A DNA stretch of 64,000 bases from an uncultured Porphyromonas sp. (GTDB lineage Bacteria; Bacteroidota; Bacteroidia; Bacteroidales; Porphyromonadaceae). Where the stretch lies: the NCBI RefSeq assembly GCF_938023125.1, contig NZ_CALHDW010000003.1, positions 1 through 64,000 of the forward strand, given 5' to 3'. The translations under genes and the position numbers were made by a program. Every line of letters starts with the position of its first letter. Positions within the stretch are counted from its first letter, which is position 1. Of the stretch, positions 1 through 8,611 are shown piece by piece. Under the pieces are notes generated by a model. It made no database searches. It was not told the origin of the DNA and saw only the letters and a list, made by a program, of their open reading frames with translations.

Positions 1-68
1 GTTATGCAATAAAACAGATGCGTATCTCTACTGTTGATAGACTACTTGGAGAATAACTACTTAGTCGT

Positions 69-138
69 CCCTTAAAAAGTCTTGATAAGCGAGAAGTCAT
101 CCATCCATGGCCTCTCGCTTAGCAATGCTTTTTAAGGG
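69..138. repeat. 26-bp imperfect inverted repeat with 18-nt loop
   Basis: The left arm 69-94 and right arm 113-138 match at 23 of 26 positions when one is reverse-complemented. Both begin with CCCTTAAAAAG at the outer ends and close on AGCGAGA / TCTCGCT. There is no long T tract immediately after either arm, so a simple terminator is not the only reading. A recombination site, a small mobile element end pair or a structured RNA are alternatives. Confidence 0.75.
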
Positions 139-390
139 AGAACTAGTTACGAGCGGATTGTCGCGTTCTCTTTCAGCAAGGGGCTGATTTTTTACAGTCC
201 AAAGATTTCTAGAGTCTGTGGCTAAAAAAGAAAAATTTCTTAGGCAGAATCTCTCTCCCTTATTGCCTGAAAAATAAAAAGAAATTAGCCGGTATTCGAC
301 CTCAAAATTGCCCAAGAAAGAAATGAAAACTAGCGAGAGAATTTTCCGCTTTCCCTTTCCGGTAAAAGGTACTCAAGAGGGAATAAAGTA

Positions 391-427
391 AGGGCTGACT
401 CCACACACACACGATGAAGTCAGCCCT
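391..427. terminator. Terminator-like hairpin downstream of the hmu operon
   Basis: A perfect 10-bp stem (AGGGCTGACT at 391-400 with AGTCAGCCCT at 418-427) encloses a 17-nt CA-repeat-rich loop. It is followed by TTTT on the plus strand and by a weaker T-rich run on the minus strand. It lies about 37 bp beyond the stop codon of hmuV, so it probably ends the minus-strand hmu transcript. Confidence 0.7.
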
Positions 428-463
428 TTTGCGTTATGCTCTTCGGAGCGAGGAGGGGGGGCG

Positions 464-796
464 CTACTCTTCGGGGATGTAGATAATCTCGCCGTTCTCT
501 AGCTGGTAAGCCACGCCTACACGCTTCCCTTTGTTGCCATCCTTCGGATTGGCGGTGTCGTTACTTGGCGTGTACTTCTCAATCTTTTCCCCCTTCTTCA
601 TGATGATCTCCATATTCTCTTTCCCGGGGTTCTTTACGATGGTGTAGTCCTCTTTGCTGAAGACTTCCGTCATATTGAACTTGGTCACAAGAGCCACCAT
701 GAGAGCCAAGGCAAAGACCATGGCCACGTCGAATAGATTGGATACGAGAGAAGAGGGATCTGCCTCTTCCTCCTCAAAACGTCTGCGCTTCTTCAT
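464..796 (-). CDS. hmuV: HmuV-like DUF2149 membrane protein
   Basis: A small protein of 110 residues with a charged N-terminus (KKRRRFEEEE), one membrane segment at about residues 18-40 and a hydrophilic C-terminal domain predicted to be periplasmic. This is the DUF2149 architecture found beside CobN-like and ExbB-like genes. It is the last gene of the hmu operon, starting 7 bp after hmuU. By position and topology it is the likely partner of HmuU, in the way ExbD or MotB partners ExbB or MotA. That role is inferred and not visible in catalytic residues. Confidence in the family and operon is high; confidence in the mechanism is low. Confidence 0.85.
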   Translation of the reverse strand: MKKRRRFEEEEADPSSLVSNLFDVAMVFALALMVALVTKFNMTEVFSKEDYTIVKNPGKENMEIIMKKGEKIEKYTPSNDTANPKDGNKGKRVGVAYQLENGEIIYIPEE

Positions 797-803
797 GATC
801 CGA

Positions 804-1388
804 TTATTCGTTGTCGAGCTTCTCGTTTACATAATCCAACCAAATAAGGTCGTGGTGGTGATAACTGCGCAAAATATGTAGCGCAATGTAGCCCACAGCA
901 GAGGTAAACATCCCTATCACGGTAGTGGCAAAAGCCACCTGCATATTGTACGCCATGCTGGCAATGTCTCCGGAAGAAAGCCCAACCAAAGCAGGTCCCA
1001 TAGGGATAAGTGTACCCATAAGCCCGAGGATAGGCCCGAACTTCGTGAGTATCTTGGCAGCCCCGAGGCGGTGCTCCACGGCTAGGTCATACTCCCCGAT
1101 AAGAAGATCCCGACGCGCACGATCACTCGTAAGCAACGTACCAAGGAGGAGGTCGAAGGGGCCCTTTCGTTGCTTTGCAAGAACGGATTGCAGAGCCGTT
1201 ACATCAAATTGGCTCTCTTTGCTGATCACCTTTGAGTAGGCATCTTGGCGTCTGCGGTGCGTTTGCCACGTACCAAACAAAGTCCCCAGCATCAGCAGCG
1301 AACGGATAAACAGATAGAGCAGAGCTACTACTACGGGTACCAATAGACCATTGGAAACCCAAAACATAGCGTTGGATAGATAGTGCAT
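804..1388 (-). CDS. hmuU: HmuU, MotA/TolQ/ExbB-family proton channel protein
   Basis: A 194-residue protein with an N-terminal membrane segment (about residues 8-37), a cytoplasmic loop and a C-terminal membrane pair. The segment around KFGPILGLMGTLIPMGPAL and the following ATTVIGMFTSAVGYIAL match the conserved MotA/TolQ/ExbB core. Members of this family form proton channels that energise outer-membrane or periplasmic work. It starts 4 bp after hmuT ends and is followed 7 bp later by the DUF2149 gene. The pair probably couples proton flow to the HmuS chelatase-like protein or to HmuR. That coupling is inferred from the operon. Confidence 0.9.
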   Translation of the reverse strand: MHYLSNAMFWVSNGLLVPVVVALLYLFIRSLLMLGTLFGTWQTHRRRQDAYSKVISKESQFDVTALQSVLAKQRKGPFDLLLGTLLTSDRARRDLLIGEYDLAVEHRLGAAKILTKFGPILGLMGTLIPMGPALVGLSSGDIASMAYNMQVAFATTVIGMFTSAVGYIALHILRSYHHHDLIWLDYVNEKLDNE

Positions 1389-1392
1389 ACTT

Positions 1393-2169
1393 TTATTTAG
1401 AGTTATTAGTTGTGCGTTTTTTCAGTTTAAGTTGGATATAGGGAATAACCCAATGTGAGAAGAGATAGCCGACGACTCCCATACTCAAGACAAAGAGAAT
1501 GAGATAAACAACCATCAGCCAATCCACGTCGGCTCCGGTTCCTCGCACGGCACTATCGGGATGCAATACTCCGGCAGCCACCACCACGAAGAAAAGCAGA
1601 AGGGAGAGCAAAATAGCAAGTTCTCTCAGTAGTTCGTCGCCCATCCCTATGGCTCGCAATAGGTAGGGAGCAGCAAGGGTCAGCAAGGCCACTACGGCCA
1701 TCAGCGCAAGAGTTACCCCAAGGAAAGAAGCCCCCGGTAGGACGTAAAACAATCGTAGACGTACGTAGAAAAGTGTAGGGAACATCATAATGGGGGCGAA
1801 GCTACGAGAGAGCGTACGCCACCACTTCCGCGAGTAGGTACTACGGTGTACGCAGAGATAGACCACATAGAGAAGGTCTACCATTACCAAAAGGGACATA
1901 TCTTGCAGAGCCTGTGGCGTGTAGAGCAATTCCTCTAGAGCGTGGAGTTTACTATTCATCGTAATAGAATGCACCACAGCCAGGAACGCCACATACAGCA
2001 AGGCGTGCCCTCCTCGTACGATAAGCCCTAGGTAGTTCCCCCTCTTAGATGCCCCCGAAGGCGAGCCCTCCCTTTTCGCTAAGAGAGAAGCTACCTTCGA
2101 GTGTATCCCCTCCTCTATCATCCATTTGAGGATGGCAAGAAGAGCAACAATCAATAGTATTTCACTCAT
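1393..2169 (-). CDS. hmuT: HmuT, polytopic inner-membrane protein of the haem operon
   Basis: A 258-residue protein with about six or seven hydrophobic segments spread along its length. I place the start at the ATG at 2169, giving MSEILLIVALLAILKWM, because this ATG overlaps the hmuS stop by 8 bp, a spacing typical of coupled genes. An upstream in-frame start would overlap hmuS further. No enzymatic motif is visible. In P. gingivalis the equivalent gene is hmuT, with no assigned biochemical role. It is probably a membrane partner of HmuS and HmuU. Confidence 0.82.
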   Translation of the reverse strand: MSEILLIVALLAILKWMIEEGIHSKVASLLAKREGSPSGASKRGNYLGLIVRGGHALLYVAFLAVVHSITMNSKLHALEELLYTPQALQDMSLLVMVDLLYVVYLCVHRSTYSRKWWRTLSRSFAPIMMFPTLFYVRLRLFYVLPGASFLGVTLALMAVVALLTLAAPYLLRAIGMGDELLRELAILLSLLLFFVVVAAGVLHPDSAVRGTGADVDWLMVVYLILFVLSMGVVGYLFSHWVIPYIQLKLKKRTTNNSK

Positions 2170-5100
2170 TACTCTGCTGACGCAACTTGCGTTTACGATA
2201 GATAACAAAGATGATAATGAGCACCACCACTACCCCAATGGCCACAAACAAGAAGAGCTGAGAGGGGCGTTCTATGGCTGATGTATCATCGGCATTTAGT
2301 TCCTCCTTCTTGAGAAGTTGCGCATCTTTACTTTGCTCGCTCGAGAGATTGCGCACCTTCTGAATGGCTTTTTGGTAGCTTTGTTGCTGTTCGGCAGGAA
2401 TTTCCTTGGCAATGAAATCTCTCAGTTTTGCATTATCGCAAACAAATCCACTACACCCGGCTCCAAACTTTTCTATCTCCTCGGCATGTAGCTCGGCAAT
2501 TGCCTTTCGCTGTTCGGGCGAGGCATTCCACATTCCCTTGCGGATGGTCTCCATCATCACCGCCGTGATCTCCTGGAGGGCAGCAGGGTTGTTCTGCTCG
2601 AAAAAGTCTCGGATCCCCAAGTCCTTATCATCCTTGATATAGGTATTGTATATATCATCCCAGAGCTCCTTGTCTATGGCAGAGGGCTTCATTACGTTCC
2701 ACCCATAGGTATTGCGGATGGTCTCGGCTAGAGCAGATGCAGCCCCTTGCCCCTCCTTGGTTACCTCTTTGATGTAGGTAGGATTGAGTATGGTAGTACG
2801 TGCCTCTACGCCTATGGCTTGCTTCATCTCCTGTACACGAGTGCGGTGATGGTTGCGCAAGTCGTTGAAGTAGCCATCGGGGTCTTTCCCTGTTACTTGG
2901 CGCACGGTAAGGGTCAGACCTCCCATAAATTCGTAGATATGGTCGAGGCTTAACGGCCCCCAAGAGTTGCTTTGGCGCGGTTGTACCACGGCGTCTACAT
3001 TTTGCAGAGCCGCCTCAAACAATCCGGCCTCAAAGTCACCCCATTGTTCACTGCTACCGTATATGGCTCCCATGTTATTGAGGTATACATCGGCAATCTC
3101 CGACTCCTTTTCCCATCGGTCGCCACTCTCTACCATCTCTTGTATCCCTGTGCCATAATTGCCATTGACACCGCCAAATACACGCTGCGTACTCAGGGAG
3201 CGAGCCTCGTTGGGCGAAAGACCCTTCTCAAGCAGTACCTTTTCGGCATCAACCGCCCCCTTGGCTACCTCGTTGTCCTTCTCTCCGGTCTCCTTGGCAG
3301 CTAGGTCTACCGCCTTCTGGATCAAGTAGAGACGAGAGGCGGCAAGATCGCGCAACTGACCCGAGGTTTGTACCACTACGTCTATGCGTTTGCGGTTGAG
3401 TTGCTCCATGGGGATAAGCCTAATATCCTGTACACGCCCCATCATATCTCGCACAGGTTCACACCCGAGTAGATAGATGATTTCTGCTATTGTAGCCCCT
3501 TCACTCTCGATAAAGCTACTACTCCAGAGAGAGAAGCTAACCTTTTGCGGTAGCTCTCCGTTGTGACGCTTTTTATAGTCGGCAAGGAGGTCTTCTGCCA
3601 GCTTCTTTCCCTTATCCCATGCCGCCTTCGTAGGCGTAGTCTCGGCATTGATGGAGTAGAGATTGCGTCCTGTGGGGAGCGTCTCGGGGTTGGCAATATA
3701 GTCACCACCCGGGGAGGGCGCAAGGTAACCGCCATTGAGAGCATTCACAATAGAGGATAGCTCTCTTTGGGGGCTTTGCATGAGCTTATCGTAGTAGCCC
3801 ACAATAGCATTGATGGAATGACGGAGCTGTTGCATGCTGGCAACAAATGCTTTTTCGTCGGGCGATAGAGCCTCTTGCTGCATTGCCTTCATTGCCTCCA
3901 TCATAGCAGGGGGCATCTTGCCGCTCCCCTTCTTGTCCATTCCTTGAGGCATACCACCCGGGTGACCACCCTTCTTATCCATCCCTTGAGGCATACCGCC
4001 CGGGTGACCACCTTTCTTGTCCTTTTCTTTCGCTCCCATGGAGGCAGGTTTCTTACCACTCATTGCCCCCATTGGCATGCCCATACCACCGCCTTTCATA
4101 GCTCCCATAGAGCCCATCATAGCGGCATTGTTGGCTTCTGTTTTGGCAATAAGTTGCTCGGCAAGGCGACGCTCCTCGGCCGTAACACCCAAAGAGGTGA
4201 GCACAGCCTCCGTATTTACTTGATGCGCGGCTAGAGCTTGACGCACTACGCGCTCGGCAGGTTCTCGGTAATGCTGGGTAAAGAATCGCTCATTATCTTG
4301 CTGCTTTTGGGTGTACTTGCCTCTGTGGCGGTCGAGAGCAGCAAGGGCATAGGCAATAGGATCGGTAGCAATGTGTAGCACGGAGCTATGGATCTTCTCA
4401 CGAGAGAAGGGAATACCCGTACGGTACATTCCTCCCGGTATTTTGCTTACGGCCAGCTCCTCGGCAAAGTCGGATAGGCTCTCTATTTCTTCCCTACTGT
4501 AGGGTTTTGTACGAATGGAATCTAAATGAAGATCTCTGTGGAATCCCTTTTTGATCGCAAGGTTTTTGATACGAAGAGATAGCTCTTGGTTATCTGTTTC
4601 GCTTGCTAAGTATTGATCCGTTAGTTTTAGCAGATCGGCCACATCGCCCCGAAGTCTTGTCTCAATAAAAGGAGGTGCGAGATACGAAACCGTCTCTCCA
4701 TAGCTTCTGCGCTTCGCTATCATCGCCTCCCCAATGTTGGCAATTGTATAGTAATATATATGGGGGAGATCGTTGATCATGCGGTCTGTCCAATCCTCTT
4801 GCGAGAGGGCAATTTGCTTGCCGTTGATAAACTCAAGACTACCATGCGTACCAAAGTGCATAATAGCATCGGCACGGAATCCCTTTTGCACCCAAAGGTA
4901 GGAAGCCACATAGGGATAGGGAGGAAGAGGATTAGCACCATGCACTGCCTTGAAGTCATTATCGCCGACTCCTTGACCCGGCTGAGGGAGAAGCACCACA
5001 TTACCAAAGGGCACGGCCGTAACGGCAATACCCTCTTTGTCGCCTTTTCGCATGGTGTAGTACTCTCCGGGAGCTGCTCCATACTTTTTGGCAAGTGCCT

Positions 5101-6487
5101 CTCTTTGGTTGGGAGTAAGTACGGCATTCATCCAGCTTTGGAGGCTATCCGTAGAGACGAATTGGGGGTATCCCTTAGCAATAAAGTCCGCAAGAGCTCC
5201 CTCTGCATAGCTATTGAAGAGCGCGCCTTGGGTCATCACCATTTTCTCAAATTCGGTCTCTGTAGAGGGCAGACCCGTGACCTTGTACCCTTGGTTGCGT
5301 AGCTCTAGCAACACGTTATAGAGCGAGGGAAGCACCTCTATCCCCTGAGCAACAAGACTATTCTGCCCGGGCCCTTTGAAATAGTAGATGGCTACACGCT
5401 TCTCACTATTAGGTTTGCGCTTGAGCGATATATAGTTATTGACCAGTCGGGTAAAGGTCTCTAGGCGATCCGGGATAGCATGGAAGTATTGCAAACCACT
5501 CTTGCTATCGAGCTCCAAAGCCACAAGAGCATAGGGTATCATAGCCCCGTCAATCTCGGGAGTGGAGACGCTTTGCGAGAGGAAACCTCCCACCATGCCT
5601 TGTTTATCGGCAAGCCAATCTTCCCTCTCGGCAACAATGGTAAGAGGGGCTATAATGGGTATATTTTGCTGCTGGAGGTAGCTGATAGCAGGGTCTGTAT
5701 TGCCCGATAGCATTTTGCCATGGGGCATATAAATTAGGAGATCCGGGTTAATCTCTTGGATTATTTTTAGGCGATCTCCCCCGGCAGAAAAGGGGTACAC
5801 GTTGAGCCCACTCTCCTCCAAAGAGGCTACTATTTCATCTATATGCTCTCGGTTGGAGTTGGTGGGAGAGGCGAAACTAATGAGCATGGCAACCTTAGGA
5901 GCTCCCTCTTTGTAGCCGTTGCTTTTATAATAGGCATCGTACTCTTTGAGGGAAGAGAAGAGGTCATCGTCCGTCTTTCCGTAGAATACATTTTCTCCAA
6001 AACTAACGGGTTTTTCTATGCTCCCCTCTCGGAGTGACTTACCCAATATCTCCTGACGGATATAGTTGAATCCCGATCTATAATTCTTAGCCCCCCCGTT
6101 GCTGAAATAGGAGACTACGAGAGACGATTGCTCCTCTGTGAGGGAGGATATCTCGTTATCGGGGCTTGTCGCCATGAATACTTGCACATGGCACTTCTTC
6201 TCTTCGATGAGTTTTTGTACCAGCTCTCGATCTTCAGGCATCCACTTAAGCCCCATCCCAAAAGCGAGCACAAAATCGTATTTCCCGAGCTGGGAGAGGT
6301 CATCTTCTACCTTGACGGTTGCATTCTTTTCGTCGGCAGAAGAGATGGCACGAGCCACCATAAATTGAGGGAAGTTTACCAGAGCTATCTTGATGGGTTT
6401 GGGGCGGAATATCCCCCAAAGTACAGCAACCGCCACGAGAGCAAGGGCTGCAAAGAGTAGCGTTTTTGTTCGTTTCGATAGTTTCAT
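2162..6487 (-). CDS. hmuS: HmuS, CobN/magnesium-chelatase-like haem-processing protein
   Basis: A 1441-residue CobN/BchH-family protein. It has an N-terminal membrane anchor (about residues 9-27) and a C-terminal one (LFLFVAIGVVVVLIIIFVIY) followed by RKRK, so most of the chain should face the periplasm. The family core is recognisable, for example MHFGTHGSLEF (H544, H548) and WGPLSLDHIYEFMGGL. Family members insert or remove metal from tetrapyrroles; HmuS has been proposed to take iron out of haem. A Met- and His-rich insertion at about residues 787-870 carries a 14-residue tandem repeat. The gene follows hmuR by 72 bp and overlaps hmuT. The family is certain; the direction of the reaction is established knowledge or inference, not visible here. 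Confidence 0.92.
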   Translation of the reverse strand: MKLSKRTKTLLFAALALVAVAVLWGIFRPKPIKIALVNFPQFMVARAISSADEKNATVKVEDDLSQLGKYDFVLAFGMGLKWMPEDRELVQKLIEEKKCHVQVFMATSPDNEISSLTEEQSSLVVSYFSNGGAKNYRSGFNYIRQEILGKSLREGSIEKPVSFGENVFYGKTDDDLFSSLKEYDAYYKSNGYKEGAPKVAMLISFASPTNSNREHIDEIVASLEESGLNVYPFSAGGDRLKIIQEINPDLLIYMPHGKMLSGNTDPAISYLQQQNIPIIAPLTIVAEREDWLADKQGMVGGFLSQSVSTPEIDGAMIPYALVALELDSKSGLQYFHAIPDRLETFTRLVNNYISLKRKPNSEKRVAIYYFKGPGQNSLVAQGIEVLPSLYNVLLELRNQGYKVTGLPSTETEFEKMVMTQGALFNSYAEGALADFIAKGYPQFVSTDSLQSWMNAVLTPNQREALAKKYGAAPGEYYTMRKGDKEGIAVTAVPFGNVVLLPQPGQGVGDNDFKAVHGANPLPPYPYVASYLWVQKGFRADAIMHFGTHGSLEFINGKQIALSQEDWTDRMINDLPHIYYYTIANIGEAMIAKRRSYGETVSYLAPPFIETRLRGDVADLLKLTDQYLASETDNQELSLRIKNLAIKKGFHRDLHLDSIRTKPYSREEIESLSDFAEELAVSKIPGGMYRTGIPFSREKIHSSVLHIATDPIAYALAALDRHRGKYTQKQQDNERFFTQHYREPAERVVRQALAAHQVNTEAVLTSLGVTAEERRLAEQLIAKTEANNAAMMGSMGAMKGGGMGMPMGAMSGKKPASMGAKEKDKKGGHPGGMPQGMDKKGGHPGGMPQGMDKKGSGKMPPAMMEAMKAMQQEALSPDEKAFVASMQQLRHSINAIVGYYDKLMQSPQRELSSIVNALNGGYLAPSPGGDYIANPETLPTGRNLYSINAETTPTKAAWDKGKKLAEDLLADYKKRHNGELPQKVSFSLWSSSFIESEGATIAEIIYLLGCEPVRDMMGRVQDIRLIPMEQLNRKRIDVVVQTSGQLRDLAASRLYLIQKAVDLAAKETGEKDNEVAKGAVDAEKVLLEKGLSPNEARSLSTQRVFGGVNGNYGTGIQEMVESGDRWEKESEIADVYLNNMGAIYGSSEQWGDFEAGLFEAALQNVDAVVQPRQSNSWGPLSLDHIYEFMGGLTLTVRQVTGKDPDGYFNDLRNHHRTRVQEMKQAIGVEARTTILNPTYIKEVTKEGQGAASALAETIRNTYGWNVMKPSAIDKELWDDIYNTYIKDDKDLGIRDFFEQNNPAALQEITAVMMETIRKGMWNASPEQRKAIAELHAEEIEKFGAGCSGFVCDNAKLRDFIAKEIPAEQQQSYQKAIQKVRNLSSEQSKDAQLLKKEELNADDTSAIERPSQLFLFVAIGVVVVLIIIFVIYRKRKLRQQSNE
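3930..4013 (-). repeat. 42-bp tandem repeat inside hmuS (14-residue unit, two copies)
   Basis: Two adjacent 42-bp units, with a partial third start at 4014, encode GGHPGGMPQGMDKK twice. They differ at a few third-codon positions. They lie in a wider Met/Gly-rich insertion that also has MGSMGAMKGGGMGMPMGAM upstream. His and Met side chains suggest metal or haem binding, but nothing in the sequence proves it. Confidence 0.9.
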
Positions 6488-6559
6488 AGGAGTTTATTTC
6501 TTTTACGAGAAGTAGGTGTTTTGAGGATGCCTTCTAGGGATTAAGTGGGAAGAGATACA

Positions 6560-8569
6560 TCAGAATTCGAGACGAAGGGTTGCCGAGTAGACTCTCCCGG
6601 GCGTGGGCAAAACATTGGTATTTATAACCTTAACACGATAATTAAAAAGGTTGTCGATACCCAAATTGAGATGGAAATGCTTATAGAATCTTTGCTCTAT
6701 ACCAATACGAGCTGTGGCATAACCGGGTGTGCGTTGCGGTGTAAGCAATGATTTGTTGTCATACTCCGACGAGGTAAAACCAGACATCCAACGCATCATA
6801 AAGAAGGCATTGAGGGAATAGTTATTGCTGAAGTACTTCCCGTAATCTAGTGCTAGCAAGGCAGAGTGTGGGTGGGTGGCCGTACGCAGTCCCTCATTAC
6901 CTGCTTTGTCTTTTACCTTATGCCAGTCATGCGTATAGGAGTAAGAGCCACGCACACTAAACCCCCAGGGTAGGGCTTGCTGCCCTTGGAACTCAACACC
7001 AAAGATGCGGCTTGTACCACTAATATTGTCGTAGAATAGTTCGCTTTTCCCATCATGGATCCTTGCCACAGTCTGTATGCGGTTGTCTACTTTATTGAAA
7101 AAAGCATTGAGCATTAGGCTTGTCTCTTTGGCTTTATACTCGGTAGAGAATGAAACCATATGGCTCTCCTCAGGCTTCAGCGCCTCGTTGCCATAGATCA
7201 TAAACATGCCCATATGGTCGAAAAACATGTAAAGCTCTTGCATGGAGGGGGCACGATACCCCTGCGCATCGGTTAAGCGGAAGGCCAATTCTTCGGTGGG
7301 TTTGTACATGGCAGAGATGCGAGAAGTATAATGTGCTCCAAAACCGGAATGGAGGTCGAGCCTACCACCATAGCTCAAAGTAACGTTATCAAGGACCGAG
7401 AAGATACCCTGACCGTAGATTACTCCGCTCTGGATATGTTTGGGTTTGCCATTGTTTAGCGTACGGAGGCGATCCGAAGCGACCTCATCAAATAGGTACT
7501 CTCCCCCGAGATTGATGTGCTGTAGCTTATCAATATCGTAGTTGTATTGCGCACGAGCATGGTGCATCTGCTGACGAAATACGGATGCCTTGGGCTCCGT
7601 TGGAGCTAGAGGGAAAATAGAGTCTCTAGCATAATTGTTGTAGTGATACGATAGGTCAAGCCCCTGCTTTTCGCTGATCTGCCAGCGTACACCTGCTATA
7701 CCATCGTAGGAGTGATAGAGGTAATTGATATGTTTTTCCCAGAACTGACGACGTAGGTTGGCACGCCCCGTAAGGGAGAATTGTAGTCTCTCGGATGGCG
7801 TAATCGTGAGCTTCTCGGAGATATTCCAGGCTCTATTGCCCGTGATTTCGACCTCTCGACTACTCTGCTCATCACGTACCGTATAGGCATTATCTTTTGT
7901 AAATTGTACCCCGGTTTGGCTTGTGAAGATTCCTTGTTTAAGCCCAATAGAAAGGTTCTCTTTGAGGTCTCGCCTACTATCTATCGTACTCGATACCCCC
8001 ACACGCAGAGGCTCTTTGGCTTGGCGAGTTATAATATTGATTACACCTCCAATAGCGTTGGATCCGTAGAGAGCCGACGATGCCCCTCGCAAGACCTCTA
8101 TGCGCTCTATATCGTCCGGATTGATACGATTGAAATCGATGTCACTCCCCGTACCTGCCGTAATTAGCTCCCCATCAATGAGGAATAGCAAGGAACTGGA
8201 ATCGAATCCCTGCATATTGATGCGATCTTGTGAGCCATGCTTTGTAAACTCGACCCCGGGAAGTACATACTGCAATAGATCCCGAAAGTTTTGTGGTGCA
8301 AGCATTTCTATTTCTTTTGCCTTGATAAGGCGTACAGGGATGGGCTCATTCTTCATCAGCCGGACAGTACGACTACCCGTACACACAACATTGTCTAGGG
8401 TATTCTCTTTCGCAATACTATCGAGTTGGCTTGCGTGAGTTTGTTGTGTCTCTTGCCCTGCTTTATTTTTTTTGTAGGGCTGTTGAGCAATAGCTACAGA
8501 GCTAAAACTTGAGAATAAACACGCAAAAAGCAGGCCTTTTACAGCCTGCTTTAGGGTACAATAATTCAT
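6560..8569 (-). CDS. hmuR: HmuR, TonB-dependent haem receptor
   Basis: A 669-residue outer-membrane receptor. The chosen ATG at 8569 gives MNYCTLKQAVKGLLFACLFS plus a signal peptide ending near AIAQQ; the only upstream in-frame start is a TTG. The plug domain is clear (RIEVLRGASSALYGSNAIGG, then GVINIITRQ). The barrel has the YRAP motif of haem receptors (GYRAPSMQELYMFF), and the chain ends in a typical C-terminal strand with final Phe. The NPDL motif that usually follows YRAP in haem receptors is not present in that form; NEALKPEESH is at the expected place. It lies between hmuY (42-bp gap) and hmuS (72-bp gap). It should import haem delivered by HmuY. Confidence 0.92.
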   Translation of the reverse strand: MNYCTLKQAVKGLLFACLFSSFSSVAIAQQPYKKNKAGQETQQTHASQLDSIAKENTLDNVVCTGSRTVRLMKNEPIPVRLIKAKEIEMLAPQNFRDLLQYVLPGVEFTKHGSQDRINMQGFDSSSLLFLIDGELITAGTGSDIDFNRINPDDIERIEVLRGASSALYGSNAIGGVINIITRQAKEPLRVGVSSTIDSRRDLKENLSIGLKQGIFTSQTGVQFTKDNAYTVRDEQSSREVEITGNRAWNISEKLTITPSERLQFSLTGRANLRRQFWEKHINYLYHSYDGIAGVRWQISEKQGLDLSYHYNNYARDSIFPLAPTEPKASVFRQQMHHARAQYNYDIDKLQHINLGGEYLFDEVASDRLRTLNNGKPKHIQSGVIYGQGIFSVLDNVTLSYGGRLDLHSGFGAHYTSRISAMYKPTEELAFRLTDAQGYRAPSMQELYMFFDHMGMFMIYGNEALKPEESHMVSFSTEYKAKETSLMLNAFFNKVDNRIQTVARIHDGKSELFYDNISGTSRIFGVEFQGQQALPWGFSVRGSYSYTHDWHKVKDKAGNEGLRTATHPHSALLALDYGKYFSNNYSLNAFFMMRWMSGFTSSEYDNKSLLTPQRTPGYATARIGIEQRFYKHFHLNLGIDNLFNYRVKVINTNVLPTPGRVYSATLRLEF

Positions 8570-8611
8570 AGTCTTATTATACAAATAGTTAAAGGGAGGG
8601 GGGAATGGAGG

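Larger units (their letters stand above)
1..463. other. Intergenic region at window edge, no supported gene
   Basis: I see no convincing gene here. A 72-codon minus-strand reading frame (97-315) is low-complexity and lacks recognisable features. The stretch holds a large imperfect palindrome (69-138), a member of a dispersed AT-rich intergenic repeat (about 242-290) and a terminator-like hairpin (391-427). It lies downstream of the hmu operon, which is transcribed toward it. Confidence 0.6.

Noticed and set aside
97..315. 72-codon minus-strand frame near the window start
   Set aside because: It overlaps a palindrome and a dispersed intergenic repeat and has no recognisable protein features.
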